Notes under the pieces: model-generated | What the model saw: the letters and a program-made list of their open reading frames with translations, nothing else | Database searches by the model: none | What the model was told of the DNA's origin: nothing | Made by a program: the position numbers and the translations under genes | Part shown: piece after piece, positions 23,851-34,595 of the stretch | Layout: every line of letters begins with the position of its first letter | Position numbering within the stretch: the first letter of the stretch is position 1 | NCBI GenBank assembly: GCA_963698265.1 | Contig: CAVOQC010000004.1 | Span: 868,001-932,000, forward strand | Direction of reading: 5' to 3' | Length of the DNA stretch: 64,000 bases | Source of the DNA: FEB-7 sp963698265 | Lineage (GTDB): Bacteria > Pseudomonadota > Gammaproteobacteria > Burkholderiales > Usitatibacteraceae

Positions 23851-25851
23851 TCAGGCGACGGGTTCGAGGGCCTCGGCCACCAGCTCGGCGATGTCGCGCG
23901 TGGGAATTTCCTCGTGCCCGAGCTGCGCCACGCCGTCGCGCAGCATCGTCGCGCAGTAGGGGCAGGCGGTGGCGATCGCCTTCGGCGAGCGCTCGAGGGC
24001 CTGCTCGGCGCGCAGCACGTTGATGCGCTTGCCGGTGTGCTCCTCCATCCACATGCGCGCGCCGCCGGCGCCACAGCACATTGCCTTGTCGCGGGAGAGC
24101 GCGAATTCCGGAGGCGTGTCCTTCGAGACCGCGGCCAGCACGCGCCGGGGCGCCTCGTACTCGCCGTTGTGGCGCGCGAGGTAGCAGGGCTCGTGGTAGA
24201 TCACCCCTTCGAAGGCGCGTCGCGGGGCGATCTTTCCCTCGGCGATCAGGCGGTCGATAAGTTGCGTGTGATGCACGACCTCGTAGTTCCCGCCGAACTC
24301 CGGGTACTCGTTGGCGAGCGTGTTGAAGGCGTGCGGGTCGCAGGTGACGATGCGGGTGACGCCCAACCCGCCGAGCGTTTCCACGAGCCCCTTCGCGAGC
24401 GACTGGAAGAGCATCTCGTTGCCCGCGCGCCTTACGCACTCGCCCGTGGAGCTTTCACGCGGCCCGAGGATCGCGAAGCGAACGCCGGCAGCCTTCAGGA
24501 TCTTCACGAACGCCCTCGCCGCCTTCTGCGCGCGGTTGTCGAAGGACTGCGCCGAGCCCACGTAGAAGAGCCAGTCGAGGTCCTTCACCTGCGCCGCGTT
24601 CTCCAGCAGCGGCACGCCCAGCTCCTTCGCCCAGTCGCCGCGCGTGTCGGCGGGCAGGCCCCAGGGGTTGGACTGGCTCTCGTAGGCGTCGAAGACGGTT
24701 TTTAGTTCCTGCGGGAACGCGCCCTCCATCATCACCTGGTGCTGGCGGAGCCGATAGAAACGCCCGAGGTGCTCGAGCCCGATGGGGCAGGCCCGCTCGC
24801 AATATCCGCAGGTGGTGCAGGCCCAGAGCGTTTCCGGCTTGATGACCTCGCCCACCAGCGGGGGAAGTTCGTCGACTTTCCCCGCGACGATCGCCTCGCG
24901 CTTCTCCAGGAGATGGTGCTTGAGGGAATCGTTCACCCACTTCATCGCGAGCGGCTTGTCGGTGAGAAAGGTCGGGCAGGAATCCTTGCAGCGGCCGCAC
25001 TCGGTGCAGGTGAAGGGGTCGAAGGCCTCTTTCCAGAGGAGGTCCGCGGCGGTGCGCGCGCCCACCTTCAGGTCATCCGGCGCGTCATCGGCCATCATGG
25101 CGTCGAGGTCCACGGAAGGCACGCGGTTCACGGGCGTCTCGCGGGCGAGGAAGAGCGCGGGGAGTGCCGTCACGATGTGGAAGTGCTCGCCCAACGGGAG
25201 CAGCACGAGGAAGGAAAACACCGTGACCATCTGCACCCAGTAGGAGGCCTGGAGGCCAAAGGCGAGCGCCCCGGGCGAGAGGCCTTCGAAAGCGATCGAC
25301 ACGGCCGCGCCCACCGGTGCAAAGGCCTTCTCGTGTGCTATCCCCGGGTCCGCCCCGTAGGCCACGAAGCGCAGCCCGTCGAAGAGGAAGTCGGAGACCA
25401 CGATCACGACGATGAGCGAGAGGATGAGGATCGCCTCCCGGTTGGGCTCGAGACGGCGGGGCTTCAGCACGAACCGCCGCCAGAACGCGTAGGCGACCGC
25501 CGCGAGCACCGCGACCTCCACGAAATCCTTGAACGCCGCGTAGCCCGCGCCCAACGCCCCGGGGATCACCGCGAGCGGGTCGTAGCCGATCACGATCAAG
25601 TGGAGCTTCCGCACGAGGAGCGCGCAGAAGCCCAGGAAGATCGCCGCGTGCATGACGCCCGGCTTCCACTCGCCCGCGATCATGCGCGACTGCGCGAAGC
25701 CCATGGTGGCCACGCGCCCGAGCCGCTCGAGCGGCCGGTCCCAGCGCACCTCAGGCTGCAGCGCGCGGAAGATGGCGATCTTGCGCCAGGCCAGCACGGC
25801 GAAGGCGCCGAAGCCCGCTATCATGAGCAGCGTGATCGCCCAGGGTCCCAT
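23851..25851 (-). CDS. Membrane (Fe-S)-binding oxidoreductase, EtfD-like ETF:quinone oxidoreductase
   Basis: A 666-residue protein with three parts: an N-terminal membrane domain of six or so helices (about 1-250) like the haem b subunit of nitrate reductase; a ferredoxin-type pair of 4Fe-4S sites (CTECGRCKDSCP and CTTCGYCERACP); and CCG domains with MCCGAGGARMWMEEHTGKR. This architecture matches heterodisulfide-reductase-like proteins now called EtfD, which pass electrons from electron-transfer flavoprotein to membrane quinones. It lies divergently beside a classical ETF-QO, which strengthens the link to fatty-acid and amino-acid oxidation. Confidence 0.85.
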   Translation of the reverse strand: MGPWAITLLMIAGFGAFAVLAWRKIAIFRALQPEVRWDRPLERLGRVATMGFAQSRMIAGEWKPGVMHAAIFLGFCALLVRKLHLIVIGYDPLAVIPGALGAGYAAFKDFVEVAVLAAVAYAFWRRFVLKPRRLEPNREAILILSLIVVIVVSDFLFDGLRFVAYGADPGIAHEKAFAPVGAAVSIAFEGLSPGALAFGLQASYWVQMVTVFSFLVLLPLGEHFHIVTALPALFLARETPVNRVPSVDLDAMMADDAPDDLKVGARTAADLLWKEAFDPFTCTECGRCKDSCPTFLTDKPLAMKWVNDSLKHHLLEKREAIVAGKVDELPPLVGEVIKPETLWACTTCGYCERACPIGLEHLGRFYRLRQHQVMMEGAFPQELKTVFDAYESQSNPWGLPADTRGDWAKELGVPLLENAAQVKDLDWLFYVGSAQSFDNRAQKAARAFVKILKAAGVRFAILGPRESSTGECVRRAGNEMLFQSLAKGLVETLGGLGVTRIVTCDPHAFNTLANEYPEFGGNYEVVHHTQLIDRLIAEGKIAPRRAFEGVIYHEPCYLARHNGEYEAPRRVLAAVSKDTPPEFALSRDKAMCCGAGGARMWMEEHTGKRINVLRAEQALERSPKAIATACPYCATMLRDGVAQLGHEEIPTRDIAELVAEALEPVA

Positions 25852-25874
25852 CGCTCTTCGTTCCTCCCGCCATT

Positions 25875-25923
25875 GATCGGGGAACCTCCCCGATTTCCCG
25901 GAAAATGGGGACGCTCCCCATTT
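25875..25923. repeat. REP-like repeat, family A, between the two ETF dehydrogenase genes
   Basis: ATCGGGGAACCTCCCCGAT (a perfect palindrome apart from the centre) is followed by CCCGGAAAATGGGGACGCTC and CCCATTT, a standard family A unit. It occupies the divergent control region between the EtfD-like gene and ETF-QO. Confidence 0.75.
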
Positions 25924-26003
25924 ACGCTTATCGCATTAGAGAGAGGCAAGCCCCCGCCCGTCATGAGCCATATCAATAGTTTCCGCACCAACCGGAGCCC
26001 GCA

Positions 26004-27644
26004 GTGACCCGTGAATCGATGGAATTCGACGTCGTGGTGGTGGGAGGCGGCCCCGCGGGGCTCGCGGCCGCCATCCGCGTGAAGCAGCTCGCCGCGGAAA
26101 AGGGCGCCGAGGCCTCCGTCTGCGTTCTCGAGAAGGGAAGCGAGATCGGCGCCCACATCCTCTCGGGCGCGGTGATCGACCCGAAGGCGCTTGCAGAGCT
26201 CTTCCCCGACTGGAAGGAAAAGGGCGCGCCGCTGGGGGCGCCCGTGACCGAGGATCAGTTCCTCTTCTTTTCGGAAACGGGCACGACGCAGGTCCCGAAC
26301 TGGATGCTGCCCGCGTGCTTCCGCAACGACGGCTACTACTGCGCGAGCCTGGGCAACCTCTGCCGCTGGCTGGGCACCCAGGCCGAGGCCCTCGGCGTCG
26401 AGGTCTACCCGGGCTTCGCCGCCGCGGAAGTGCTCTTCGATCCCGAAGGCCGCGTGATGGGCGTGGCCACGGGGGATGCGGGCATCGGCAAGAACGGCGA
26501 GAAGACCGCGCGCCACGCCCCGGGCATGGAACTGCACGCGAAGTACACGATGTTCGCGGAAGGCTGCCGCGGCCACCTCGGCAAGGCGCTCCAGGAGCGC
26601 TTCAAGCTGCGCGAAGGCCGCGACCCGGCCGTGTACGGCATCGGCCTCAAGGAGATCTGGGAGATCGAGCCCGCGAAGCACCGGCCCGGCCTCGTCATCC
26701 ACGGCGCCGGCTGGCCGCTCGCGAACGACACCTACGGCGGTTCGTGGATGTACCACCAGGAGGCGAACCAGGTCTCCGTGGGCCTCGTGGTGGGGCTCGG
26801 CTACACCAACCCCTACCTCTCGCCATACGAGGAATTCCAGCGCTTCAAGACGCACCCGGCCATCCGCGCGTACCTGGAGGGCGGCCGCAGGATCGCCTAC
26901 GGCGCCCGGGCCATCAACGCGGGCGGGCTGCAGGCGCTGCCGAAGCTCGTCTTCCCCGGCGGCGTCCTCGTGGGCGACGACGCGGGCTTCCTCAACGCCG
27001 CGCGGGTGAAGGGAAGCCATGCCGCGATCAAGTCGGGGATGCTTGCGGCGGAAGCCGCGTTCGAGGCGCTGGCCGCGGGCCGCTCCCGGGACGAACTCAC
27101 CGCCTACCCAGAGGCCTTCAAGAAGAGCTGGCTGCACGACGAGCTGCACCGCGCCCGCAACTTCAAGCCGCTCATGAACCGCGGGCTCGTCGCGGGCTCC
27201 CTCCTCGTGGGCATCGACCAGGTGCTCTTCGGCGGGCGCGCCCCCTGGACCCTGCACCACCCGGGGCCCGACCACGAGACGCTCCGGGAGAAGGACGCCT
27301 GCGAGCCCATCGCCTACCCCAAGCCCGACGGCGTCCTCACCTTCGACCGGCTCTCCTCGGTTGCCGCCTCCAGCGTGGCCCACGAGGAGGACCAGCCGGC
27401 GCACCTGACGCTCAAGGACCCGGCCATCCCCATCACGGTGAACCTCGCCCGCTACGACGCCCCCGAGACCAGATACTGCCCCGCGGGCGTTTACGAGATC
27501 GTCACGGAGGGGCAGAATCCCCGCTTGCAGATCAATGCGCAGAACTGCGTGCACTGCAAGACCTGCGACATCAAGGACCCGACGCAGAACATCCACTGGG
27601 TCGTGCCCGAAGGCGGCGGCGGCCCCAACTACCCCAACATGTAG
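26004..27644 (+). CDS. Electron transfer flavoprotein-ubiquinone oxidoreductase
   Basis: ETF-QO is a membrane-associated FAD and 4Fe-4S protein that passes electrons from ETF to ubiquinone. It has the FAD motif VVVGGGPAGLAAAIRVKQLA, the ETF-QO-type segment EIGAHILSGAVIDPKAL, FVEGKHRGH-equivalent region FAEGCRGHLGKAL, and a C-terminal ferredoxin domain (CPAGVYEI ... CVHCKTCDIKDPTQNIHW). The 546-residue length is normal for bacteria. Start choice is GTG 26004 with GGAG upstream; ATG 26019 is the alternative. Confidence 0.95.
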   Translation: MTRESMEFDVVVVGGGPAGLAAAIRVKQLAAEKGAEASVCVLEKGSEIGAHILSGAVIDPKALAELFPDWKEKGAPLGAPVTEDQFLFFSETGTTQVPNWMLPACFRNDGYYCASLGNLCRWLGTQAEALGVEVYPGFAAAEVLFDPEGRVMGVATGDAGIGKNGEKTARHAPGMELHAKYTMFAEGCRGHLGKALQERFKLREGRDPAVYGIGLKEIWEIEPAKHRPGLVIHGAGWPLANDTYGGSWMYHQEANQVSVGLVVGLGYTNPYLSPYEEFQRFKTHPAIRAYLEGGRRIAYGARAINAGGLQALPKLVFPGGVLVGDDAGFLNAARVKGSHAAIKSGMLAAEAAFEALAAGRSRDELTAYPEAFKKSWLHDELHRARNFKPLMNRGLVAGSLLVGIDQVLFGGRAPWTLHHPGPDHETLREKDACEPIAYPKPDGVLTFDRLSSVAASSVAHEEDQPAHLTLKDPAIPITVNLARYDAPETRYCPAGVYEIVTEGQNPRLQINAQNCVHCKTCDIKDPTQNIHWVVPEGGGGPNYPNM

Positions 27645-27691
27645 CGCAAGACCACGGTCGAATCCATAAAACCTGGGCGAGGAGAGCGAAG

Positions 27692-28123
27692 ATGAACAAT
27701 GTTGCGGACATGCTGAAGGCCAAGCCTTCCCGGATGGTGTCGGTGAAGCCCGAGGACAGCGTCCTCGACGCCATCAAGGTGATGGCGAGCGAGAACATCG
27801 GCGCGGCCATCGTGATGTCGGGCGATCGCCTCGTCGGCATCTTCTCCGAGCGCGACTACGCGCGGAAGGTGGTCCTCAAGGGCCGCTCCTCGGAAAAGAC
27901 GAAGGTCGAGGAGATCATGACCGCGAACGTCGTGTGCGTGAGCCCGCGCGCGAAGAGCCGCGACTGCATGGCCCTCATGTCGGAGAAGAACATCCGCCAC
28001 CTTCCGGTCGTGGATGAAGGCCGCGTGATCGGGATGGTCTCCATCCGCGACATCGTGACCGACATCATCGCCGACCAGGACTTCACCATCTCGCAGCTCG
28101 AGAGCTACATCAGCGGGCAGTAG
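27692..28123 (+). CDS. CBS-pair domain protein
   Basis: A 143-residue protein consisting of two CBS motifs (VSVKPEDSVLDAIKVMASEN, then DRLVGIFSERDYARKVVLKG; and VCVSPRAKSRDCMALMSEKN, then VIGMVSIRDIVTDII). Stand-alone CBS pairs bind adenosine nucleotides or NAD(H) and act as energy sensors for partner proteins. AGGAG lies upstream of the ATG. It follows ETF-QO by 47 bp, so it may be co-transcribed, but its partner is unknown. Confidence 0.88.
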   Translation: MNNVADMLKAKPSRMVSVKPEDSVLDAIKVMASENIGAAIVMSGDRLVGIFSERDYARKVVLKGRSSEKTKVEEIMTANVVCVSPRAKSRDCMALMSEKNIRHLPVVDEGRVIGMVSIRDIVTDIIADQDFTISQLESYISGQ

Positions 28124-28157
28124 CGCCCGCGCCCCGCTCCAGGAGACCCCGGACCCG

Positions 28158-28813
<656 letters not shown>

Positions 28814-28817
<4 letters not shown>

Positions 28818-31327
28818 CGGGCGCGCTCGCCGCAACGCTCCTGCGCGGCTCTCTCGCCGGGAACCGCTGGCGATCGCTGCTCGCGATCGCCTGCATCGCG
28901 CTGGGCGTCGCACTCGCGGGCGCGGTGAACACGCTGCACTCCTCGGCGCTGGACGAGATCGACCGTGCCGCGCGCGTGCTTTCAGGCACCGCGGACCTGC
29001 AGGCGCGGGGGCCACGCAACGGTTTCGACGACGCGGCCTACGGACCGGTCGCGATGCACCCGGCCGTGGCCGTCGCTTCCCCCGTCGTCGAGCTCGAGGC
29101 GCCGCTTGGCGGTCGCGAAGGAACGATCCGCGTGATGGGGATCGACCCTTTCCGTGCCGCGCGCCTGCAGCCCGGATTCCTCGCCGAGGGTGCCGCGAGC
29201 GGCGGCGAGGGCACGACAACACTCTTCGACGCCAACGCCGCCTGGCTCACGCCCGCGGCGCTGGCGAAGCTGGGGGTGAAGGCGGGCGACGAAGTGGCGC
29301 TCAAGGGCCCCCGCGGTGAGGTGCGGATCACGGTGGCGGGCGCCCTTCCCGCCCTCGACGGCGGCGGGCCGCTCGTGGTGATGGACATCGCCGCGGTGCA
29401 GCTCGAATTCGGGCGAGTGGGCGTGATCCACCGCATCGACCTGCGGCTCGCGCCCGATGTCCCGCGGGTGGAGGCGCTGCGCGCGATCGCGGCGCTGCTG
29501 CCCGCGGGTGTCGCGCTCTCCCGCCCCGACGAGGCGGCCATGCGCACCGCGGGGCTCTCCCAGGCCTACCGCGTGAATCTCACGGCGCTCGCCCTCATGG
29601 CGCTCTTTACCGGCGGCTTCCTCGTCTTCTCCACCCTCGCGCTGCAGGCGGCGAGGCGGCGGCAGGAATTCGCGCTCCTTCGCGCGCTCGGCCTCACGGC
29701 GGCGGGCGTGCGGACCTTCCTCGCGATCGAGGGCGCGCTCCTGGGGCTCGGCGGCGCGATCATGGGCACGGCGCTGGGGCTCGTCGCGAGCCGGGCCATG
29801 CTGGAACGCTTCGGCTACGACCTCGGCGCGGGTTTCTTCTCGGGCACGGGCAACACTTTCTCGCCGGACGCGGTCTCGCTCGCGGTGATCGGGCTGCTGG
29901 GGGTGCTCACGGCCGCGGCCGCCGCTCTCGCCGTAACCCGGCCGCTCGCGAGGCTCGATGTCGCGCAGGCGCTCAAGGACCGCCACCTCGACCTCCCCGC
30001 GCCGCCCGGGGGATGGTCGCTTCCCTTCGCCTTCGCCGCGGGGGCGCTCCTCGCGGCGTGGCTTCCGCCCGCGGGCGAGATCCCGGTGGGCGGCTACCTC
30101 TCCATCGGCCTCGCGCTCGCCGCCGCGGTGCTGGCGGTGAGCCCCGCCTCGCGATTGCTGCTGGACCGCGTGCCCGCGAGCGATGCGCCGCTACGCACGC
30201 TCGCCCGCGCGCAGGTGAAAAGCCTTCCGGGACACCTCTCCGCGATGGTCTCGGGGATCGTGGTGAGCGTGGCGCTGACCGCGGCCATGGCGATCATGGT
30301 GCATTCCTTCCGCGTGTCGCTGGACCATTGGCTCACGGGCGTGCTGGAGGCGGACCTTTTCGCGCGCGCGGCCCCGCAGGGAGATGCCGCGGTGTTCCCG
30401 CCCGAGGTGCAGGCGCGGATCGCGGCGGTGCCGGGTGTGGCGAGGATCGACCCCATCCGCTTCGAGCGCCTCACGCCCGAGGGAAGCGCGGGGCTCCTCA
30501 CGGTGATCGCGCGGCCGCTGGACGCTGCGCTGCTGCAAGGGTTCCAGGCCGACCCTCCCGGATTGCCGCCACGCGGCCGGCTTCCCTACGCGTGGGTGTC
30601 GGAGGCGTCCGTGGACCTCTTCGGCTGGCGGCCCGGCGAGGAAGTGACCGTGGCCCTCGCGGGCAGGCGCGCGAGCTTCCGCGTGGCCGGCACCATACGC
30701 GACTACTCGCGCACCTGGGGCGCGCTCATGGTGGACCTCGCGGACTACCGCGCCATCACGGGAGATGCGCTCGCGAACGACATCGCAATCCACCTGGTAC
30801 CCGGCGCCGACGCGGGAGCGGTCATGGAGGCCATCGCAAAGGAAGTCGCGCGCGTGCCCGGCGCGGAGCTGCACGACGCGAGCTACATTCACGGCCGCGC
30901 GCTCGCGATCTTCGACCGCACCTTCGCCGCGACCTATGCGCTGGAAGCGGCGGCGATCCTGATTGCGCTCGCGGGCGTGACGTCCAGCTTCGCCGCACTC
31001 GCGTGGTCGCGGCGGCGCGAGTTCGGCGTGCTGCGCCACCTGGGGCTCGCGCGGGGCGAGGTGCTGCGATTGCTCGCGCTCGAAGGCGGTGCTGCGGGCA
31101 TCATCGGCGCCCTGCTGGGACTTGCCGCCGGCGCGGCGGTGAGCGTGGTGCTGGTGCACGTGGTGAACCGGCAGTCCTTCCACTGGGGCATGGCGATCCA
31201 CTGGCCGTGGCTCGCGCTCGCGGCCCTCGTGGGAACGGTCGTCTTCCTGTGCGCGCTCGGCGCCTCGGCCGCGGGGCGTGCGGCGGTGGCGCGCGAGGCG
31301 GTGCACGCGGTGAAGGACGATGCGTAG
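28814..31327 (+). CDS. FtsX-family ABC permease, AttF/AttG type
   Basis: An 837-residue permease with the eight- to ten-helix layout of duplicated FtsX proteins: an N-terminal helix and large extracytoplasmic domain (to about residue 250), FtsX domain 1 (VNLTALALMALFTGGFLVFS region), a second periplasmic domain, and FtsX domain 2 (YALEAAAILIALAGVTSSF) near the C terminus. Cytoplasmic coupling loops RRRQEFALLRALGL and SRRREFGVLRHLGL are characteristic. Together with the ATPase and the CrtC/AttH-like protein downstream it resembles the attEFGH set. Confidence 0.9.
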
Positions 31328-32375
31328 GCTTGCGGCGGCCGTACTCTTGTCGATCCTCGCCCTCGCGACGCAGGCGGCGGAGTACGCGAGCGTGCTCCCG
31401 GGGCTCAAGCTCGCCTTCCCTGCGGACTACGGCGCGCACCCCGAGCACCGCATCGAGTGGTGGTACGCGACGGGGCGGCTCGACACGGAAGCCGGGCCGA
31501 TGGGATTCCAGGTGACGTTCTTTCGGCTGCGCAACAAGGAGGCGGACGCGAATCCCAGCCGCTTCGCGCCCACGCAGCTTCTCTTCGCGCACGCGGCGCT
31601 CGCCGATCCCGCCCACGGTCGGTTGCGCCACGACCAGCGAATCGCGCGGGCATTCCCGGGACTTGCGGAGGCGCGCACGGGCGACACAGATGTCTTCATC
31701 GACGACTGGTCCTTCAAGCGCACGGACGGTGCCTATGCCGTGCGCATCCCCGGCGAGGGGTTCGCCTTCGACTTGGTGATGCGGCCAACGCAGGCGCTGC
31801 TACTGCAAGGCGACGCGGGCTACAGCCGCAAGGGACCGAAGCCCACGCAGGCGAGCGGCTACTACAGCGAACCGCAGCTCGCGGTGACGGGAAGCATCAA
31901 GGTGGGCGAACGCACGATCGCGGCGAAGGGCGTGGCGTGGCTCGACCACGAGTGGTCCAGCGAGATCCTCGCCGAGGGCGCGGTGGGCTGGGACTGGGTG
32001 GGACTAAACCTCGAGGACGGCGGCGCGCTCATGGCGTTTCGCCTTCGCGACAAGGACGGCGGGACGGTGTGGGCCTCCGCGACCCTTCGCCGCAGCGGGA
32101 AAGTGCGCGTCTTCGGGAGGGACGAGGTGCGTTTCATGCCGCGTCGCACCTGGCGATCGCCGCGAACCGGTGTGGCCTGGCCCGTGGAGATGGCCTTCGA
32201 GGTCGCGGGCGAGGCCTGGACCGTGGCGCCGGTGATGGACGACCAGGAGATGGACGCGCGCGGCTCCACCGGCACGCTCTACTGGGAGGGTGCGGTGAGC
32301 GCGTCGGGACCGGCGGGCGCCAAGGGCCGCGGGTATCTCGAGCTCACGGGCTACGGGGGGAGGCTGCGGTTTTGA
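31320..32375 (+). CDS. AttH/CrtC-like lipocalin-domain secreted protein
   Basis: A 351-residue protein with signal peptide (MRRLAAAVLLSILALATQAA) followed by a duplicated lipocalin-like domain. The family landmarks HRIEWWYATGRL, LFAHAALADP, the DDWSFKR segment and GVAWLDHEWSS are those of the carotenoid 1,2-hydratase (CrtC)/AttH superfamily of predicted secreted hydrolases. It overlaps the permease stop by 8 nt. In comparable operons this protein is the partner of the ABC exporter; its ligand is unknown, probably a lipid. Confidence 0.88.
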   Translation: MRRLAAAVLLSILALATQAAEYASVLPGLKLAFPADYGAHPEHRIEWWYATGRLDTEAGPMGFQVTFFRLRNKEADANPSRFAPTQLLFAHAALADPAHGRLRHDQRIARAFPGLAEARTGDTDVFIDDWSFKRTDGAYAVRIPGEGFAFDLVMRPTQALLLQGDAGYSRKGPKPTQASGYYSEPQLAVTGSIKVGERTIAAKGVAWLDHEWSSEILAEGAVGWDWVGLNLEDGGALMAFRLRDKDGGTVWASATLRRSGKVRVFGRDEVRFMPRRTWRSPRTGVAWPVEMAFEVAGEAWTVAPVMDDQEMDARGSTGTLYWEGAVSASGPAGAKGRGYLELTGYGGRLRF

Positions 32376-33579
32376 GCGCGACTTCTCCTCGCGCCGAAGA
32401 CACGCCGCCCGCGGAGAGCGTGCGCTCGGAAGTGGGCGACATCCCGGCGATCGAGGGGCTGCGCGGGGTGGCGGTGGCGTGGGTGATGGTCTTCCACTAC
32501 TTCGTCCTGCGCGACGGGAAGTTCGACGACGGCTTCATCGCGCTCCTCAAGTCCTGGGCGCCGCTGGAGGCCTTCGCGAGGAACGGCTACCTCGGCGTCG
32601 ACCTCTTCTTCCTCATCACGGGCTTCCTCCTCACGCTGCCGTGGTTCCGGCACGCGGACGCGGGGCTCCCCGCCCCGGACTGGCGGGCCTTCTACGCCCG
32701 GCGCGCGCGGCGAATCCTGCCCGCCTACTACGTGCAGCTCGTCTTCCTTTTTTTCGTGGTGCTGCCGCTCGTGTACCCGCGCATCTGGATCCAGTCCACG
32801 CCGTTCGTGGTGGGGAACCTCGGGGCGCACTTCACGTTCCTGCACTACACCTCGCCGCTGACCTCGTCGTCCATGACGGTGAACGGCGCGCTGTGGACGC
32901 TCGCGATCGAGATGCAGTACTACCTGCTGCTGCCGCTCATCGCCCCCTCTTCGTGCGCTGGCCGTGGCGATCGCTCGTCGCGGCGGCGGCGATCGCGGCG
33001 GGGTGGCGATGGCTCGCGTGGAACGACCTCCAGGTCCTCGCGGATTTCTACCTCCGGCTGGGCGCGAAGGCAGGCGTGACCGAGAAGGAGGTGCGCCACC
33101 TCATCGAGACGCAGCTTCCGGCGTGGTCGTTGCATTTCGCGCTGGGGATTCTGGCGGGACGGGCGTGGATGCTGCGGAGGAAGCGCGAGTCGTCGGGCGT
33201 GGGGCGGTGGGTGCCCTTGTTTGTCGCGGTTGCCGCCCTCCTCGGGCTACACGCAGTCTTGAGGAACGGCGCTTCATTTCTCGGGCAGATGGGATGGATC
33301 GCGTTTCCGGTGCTGATCGCGGCGGGGCTAGGGGCGGTGGTGTCGTGGCCTTCGGTTTGGCTCGCGCAGGTTGTTTCGCTGAGGCCCCTCGCGGCACTCG
33401 GGCGGGTGAGCTATTCGGCGTATCTCTATCACCTGCCGGTGCTGCTGCTCTTCAACCAGTTCCTGCCGAGAATCGGGGAGGCGATAGCGTTCGTGGTGTG
33501 GTTCGTGATCGTGACAGGGATTGCGGCGGTATCCTACTGGTGGGCGGAGGTTCCGTACCTGGCGAGAAGGCGGGGGTAG
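32372..33579 (+). pseudogene. Acyltransferase family 3 (OafA/YrhL-like), frameshifted
   Basis: A multi-helix membrane O-acyltransferase. The N-terminal part has the family signature PAIEGLRGVAVAWVMVFHYF, NGYLGVDLFFLITGFLL and RRARRILPAYYVQLVFLF; the C-terminal helices (RVSYSAYLYHLPVLLLFNQF) are in another frame. The frame breaks in a five-C run at 32943-32947: with six Cs the sequence continues LIAPLFVRWPWRS. Start TTG 32372 overlaps the AttH-like stop. It is either a one-base deletion, a homopolymer sequencing error or a phase-variable tract. Intact, it would acylate a sugar or lipid exported by the upstream operon. Confidence 0.8.
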
Positions 33580-33747
33580 GCAGCGGGACTTGCGGATGGT
33601 GGTTCCGGCATCCGGGAGGCATTACCGGCCCGCACCTGATCCGGGGCGCGCGGACGCGGCCGGGGGCCTCCGCTGCAGGCGAGGGATGACGCGAAGACCG
33701 AACCGGATGTGCATTCCACCCATGAAACTCGCAGCGATTCCCGCTGC

Positions 33748-34555
33748 CTACGGCACCGTCCCCTTCACGACCCAGGCGGTCGCGGCATAGGAGCGGACGC
33801 CGTCTGCCTCGCCGTCCAAGTATGCAAGCCTGACCGCATTCCGAAGACGATCCTTCGCGTCCTGGCCGAGCGTGCGTAAGTACTCCGCCACCGGACCTTC
33901 CTTGCCTTCGATGGGCGCCCAGAAGTCGGCAAACGACGCGAACTCCATTCGGATCGTCAGCGAGTCCTGCACGACGCTCGCAAGGCCGGCGTCGCGCCAG
34001 GCGCGCGCCAACTCGCCGGGGCGGCTCATGGGCCGGGTGTAGGCCGCCGCCCGCGCCCGTTGCCCTGCCGGGTCGAGAACCGCCGCCGCGTCGTAGACCA
34101 TGCGCACGGCAACGAGCCCGCCGCGCGTGTCCCAGGTCGCCGCCGCCACGGTTCCGCCGGGCCGCGTGACCCGGTGCATCTCGCGCACGGCAAGGTCTGC
34201 CTGCGGGACAAACTGCAGCACGAGCAATGGAGACGGCATGGTCGAACCCGGCGTCGGGAAACGGCAGCGCGCAGGCGTCGCCGATCTGGAAATCCAGGCG
34301 GGTGTCACCGTTGCGGCTGGCCGCGTACGCGACATAGGCCGGGGACGCATCCACGCCGCGCACGCCAAGGATCTCCGGGTCCCGTGCCAGGCATGAGCCC
34401 AGGCTCCCGGTGCCGCAGCCGACGTCGAGCACCCGTACCGGCCCGGCGATGCCGGCGAAGCGCACGAAAGCGGGCGCGAGGCGGCGGCTCCACCGGCCCA
34501 TCTGGAGCTCGTACGCTTCGCCATCCGAGGATGCGAAGTACGGTGCGGTGCTCAT
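33748..34555 (-). pseudogene. SAM-dependent methyltransferase (UbiE/Methyltransf_11 type), frameshifted
   Basis: The N-terminal part has the SAM-binding motif VRVLDVGCGTGSLGSCLA and the acidic loop VRGVDASPAYV; the C-terminal half (LVLQFVPQADLAVREMHRVT, then PGGTVAAATWDT) is in another frame. Removing one A at about 34228 joins HAVS to LLVLQFVPQ. The full product would be about 268 residues. It is 40 bp downstream of the receptor gene on the same strand, and that gene is also frameshifted. The substrate is unknown. Confidence 0.75.
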
Positions 34556-34595
34556 GCGTGCGTGCTCCCGGCCCGGGCGCCCTCCGCCGGATGCG

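Noticed and set aside
33580..33747. Short frames downstream of the acyltransferase
   Set aside because: No ribosome-binding site, no family sequence, lengths expected by chance in GC-rich DNA.
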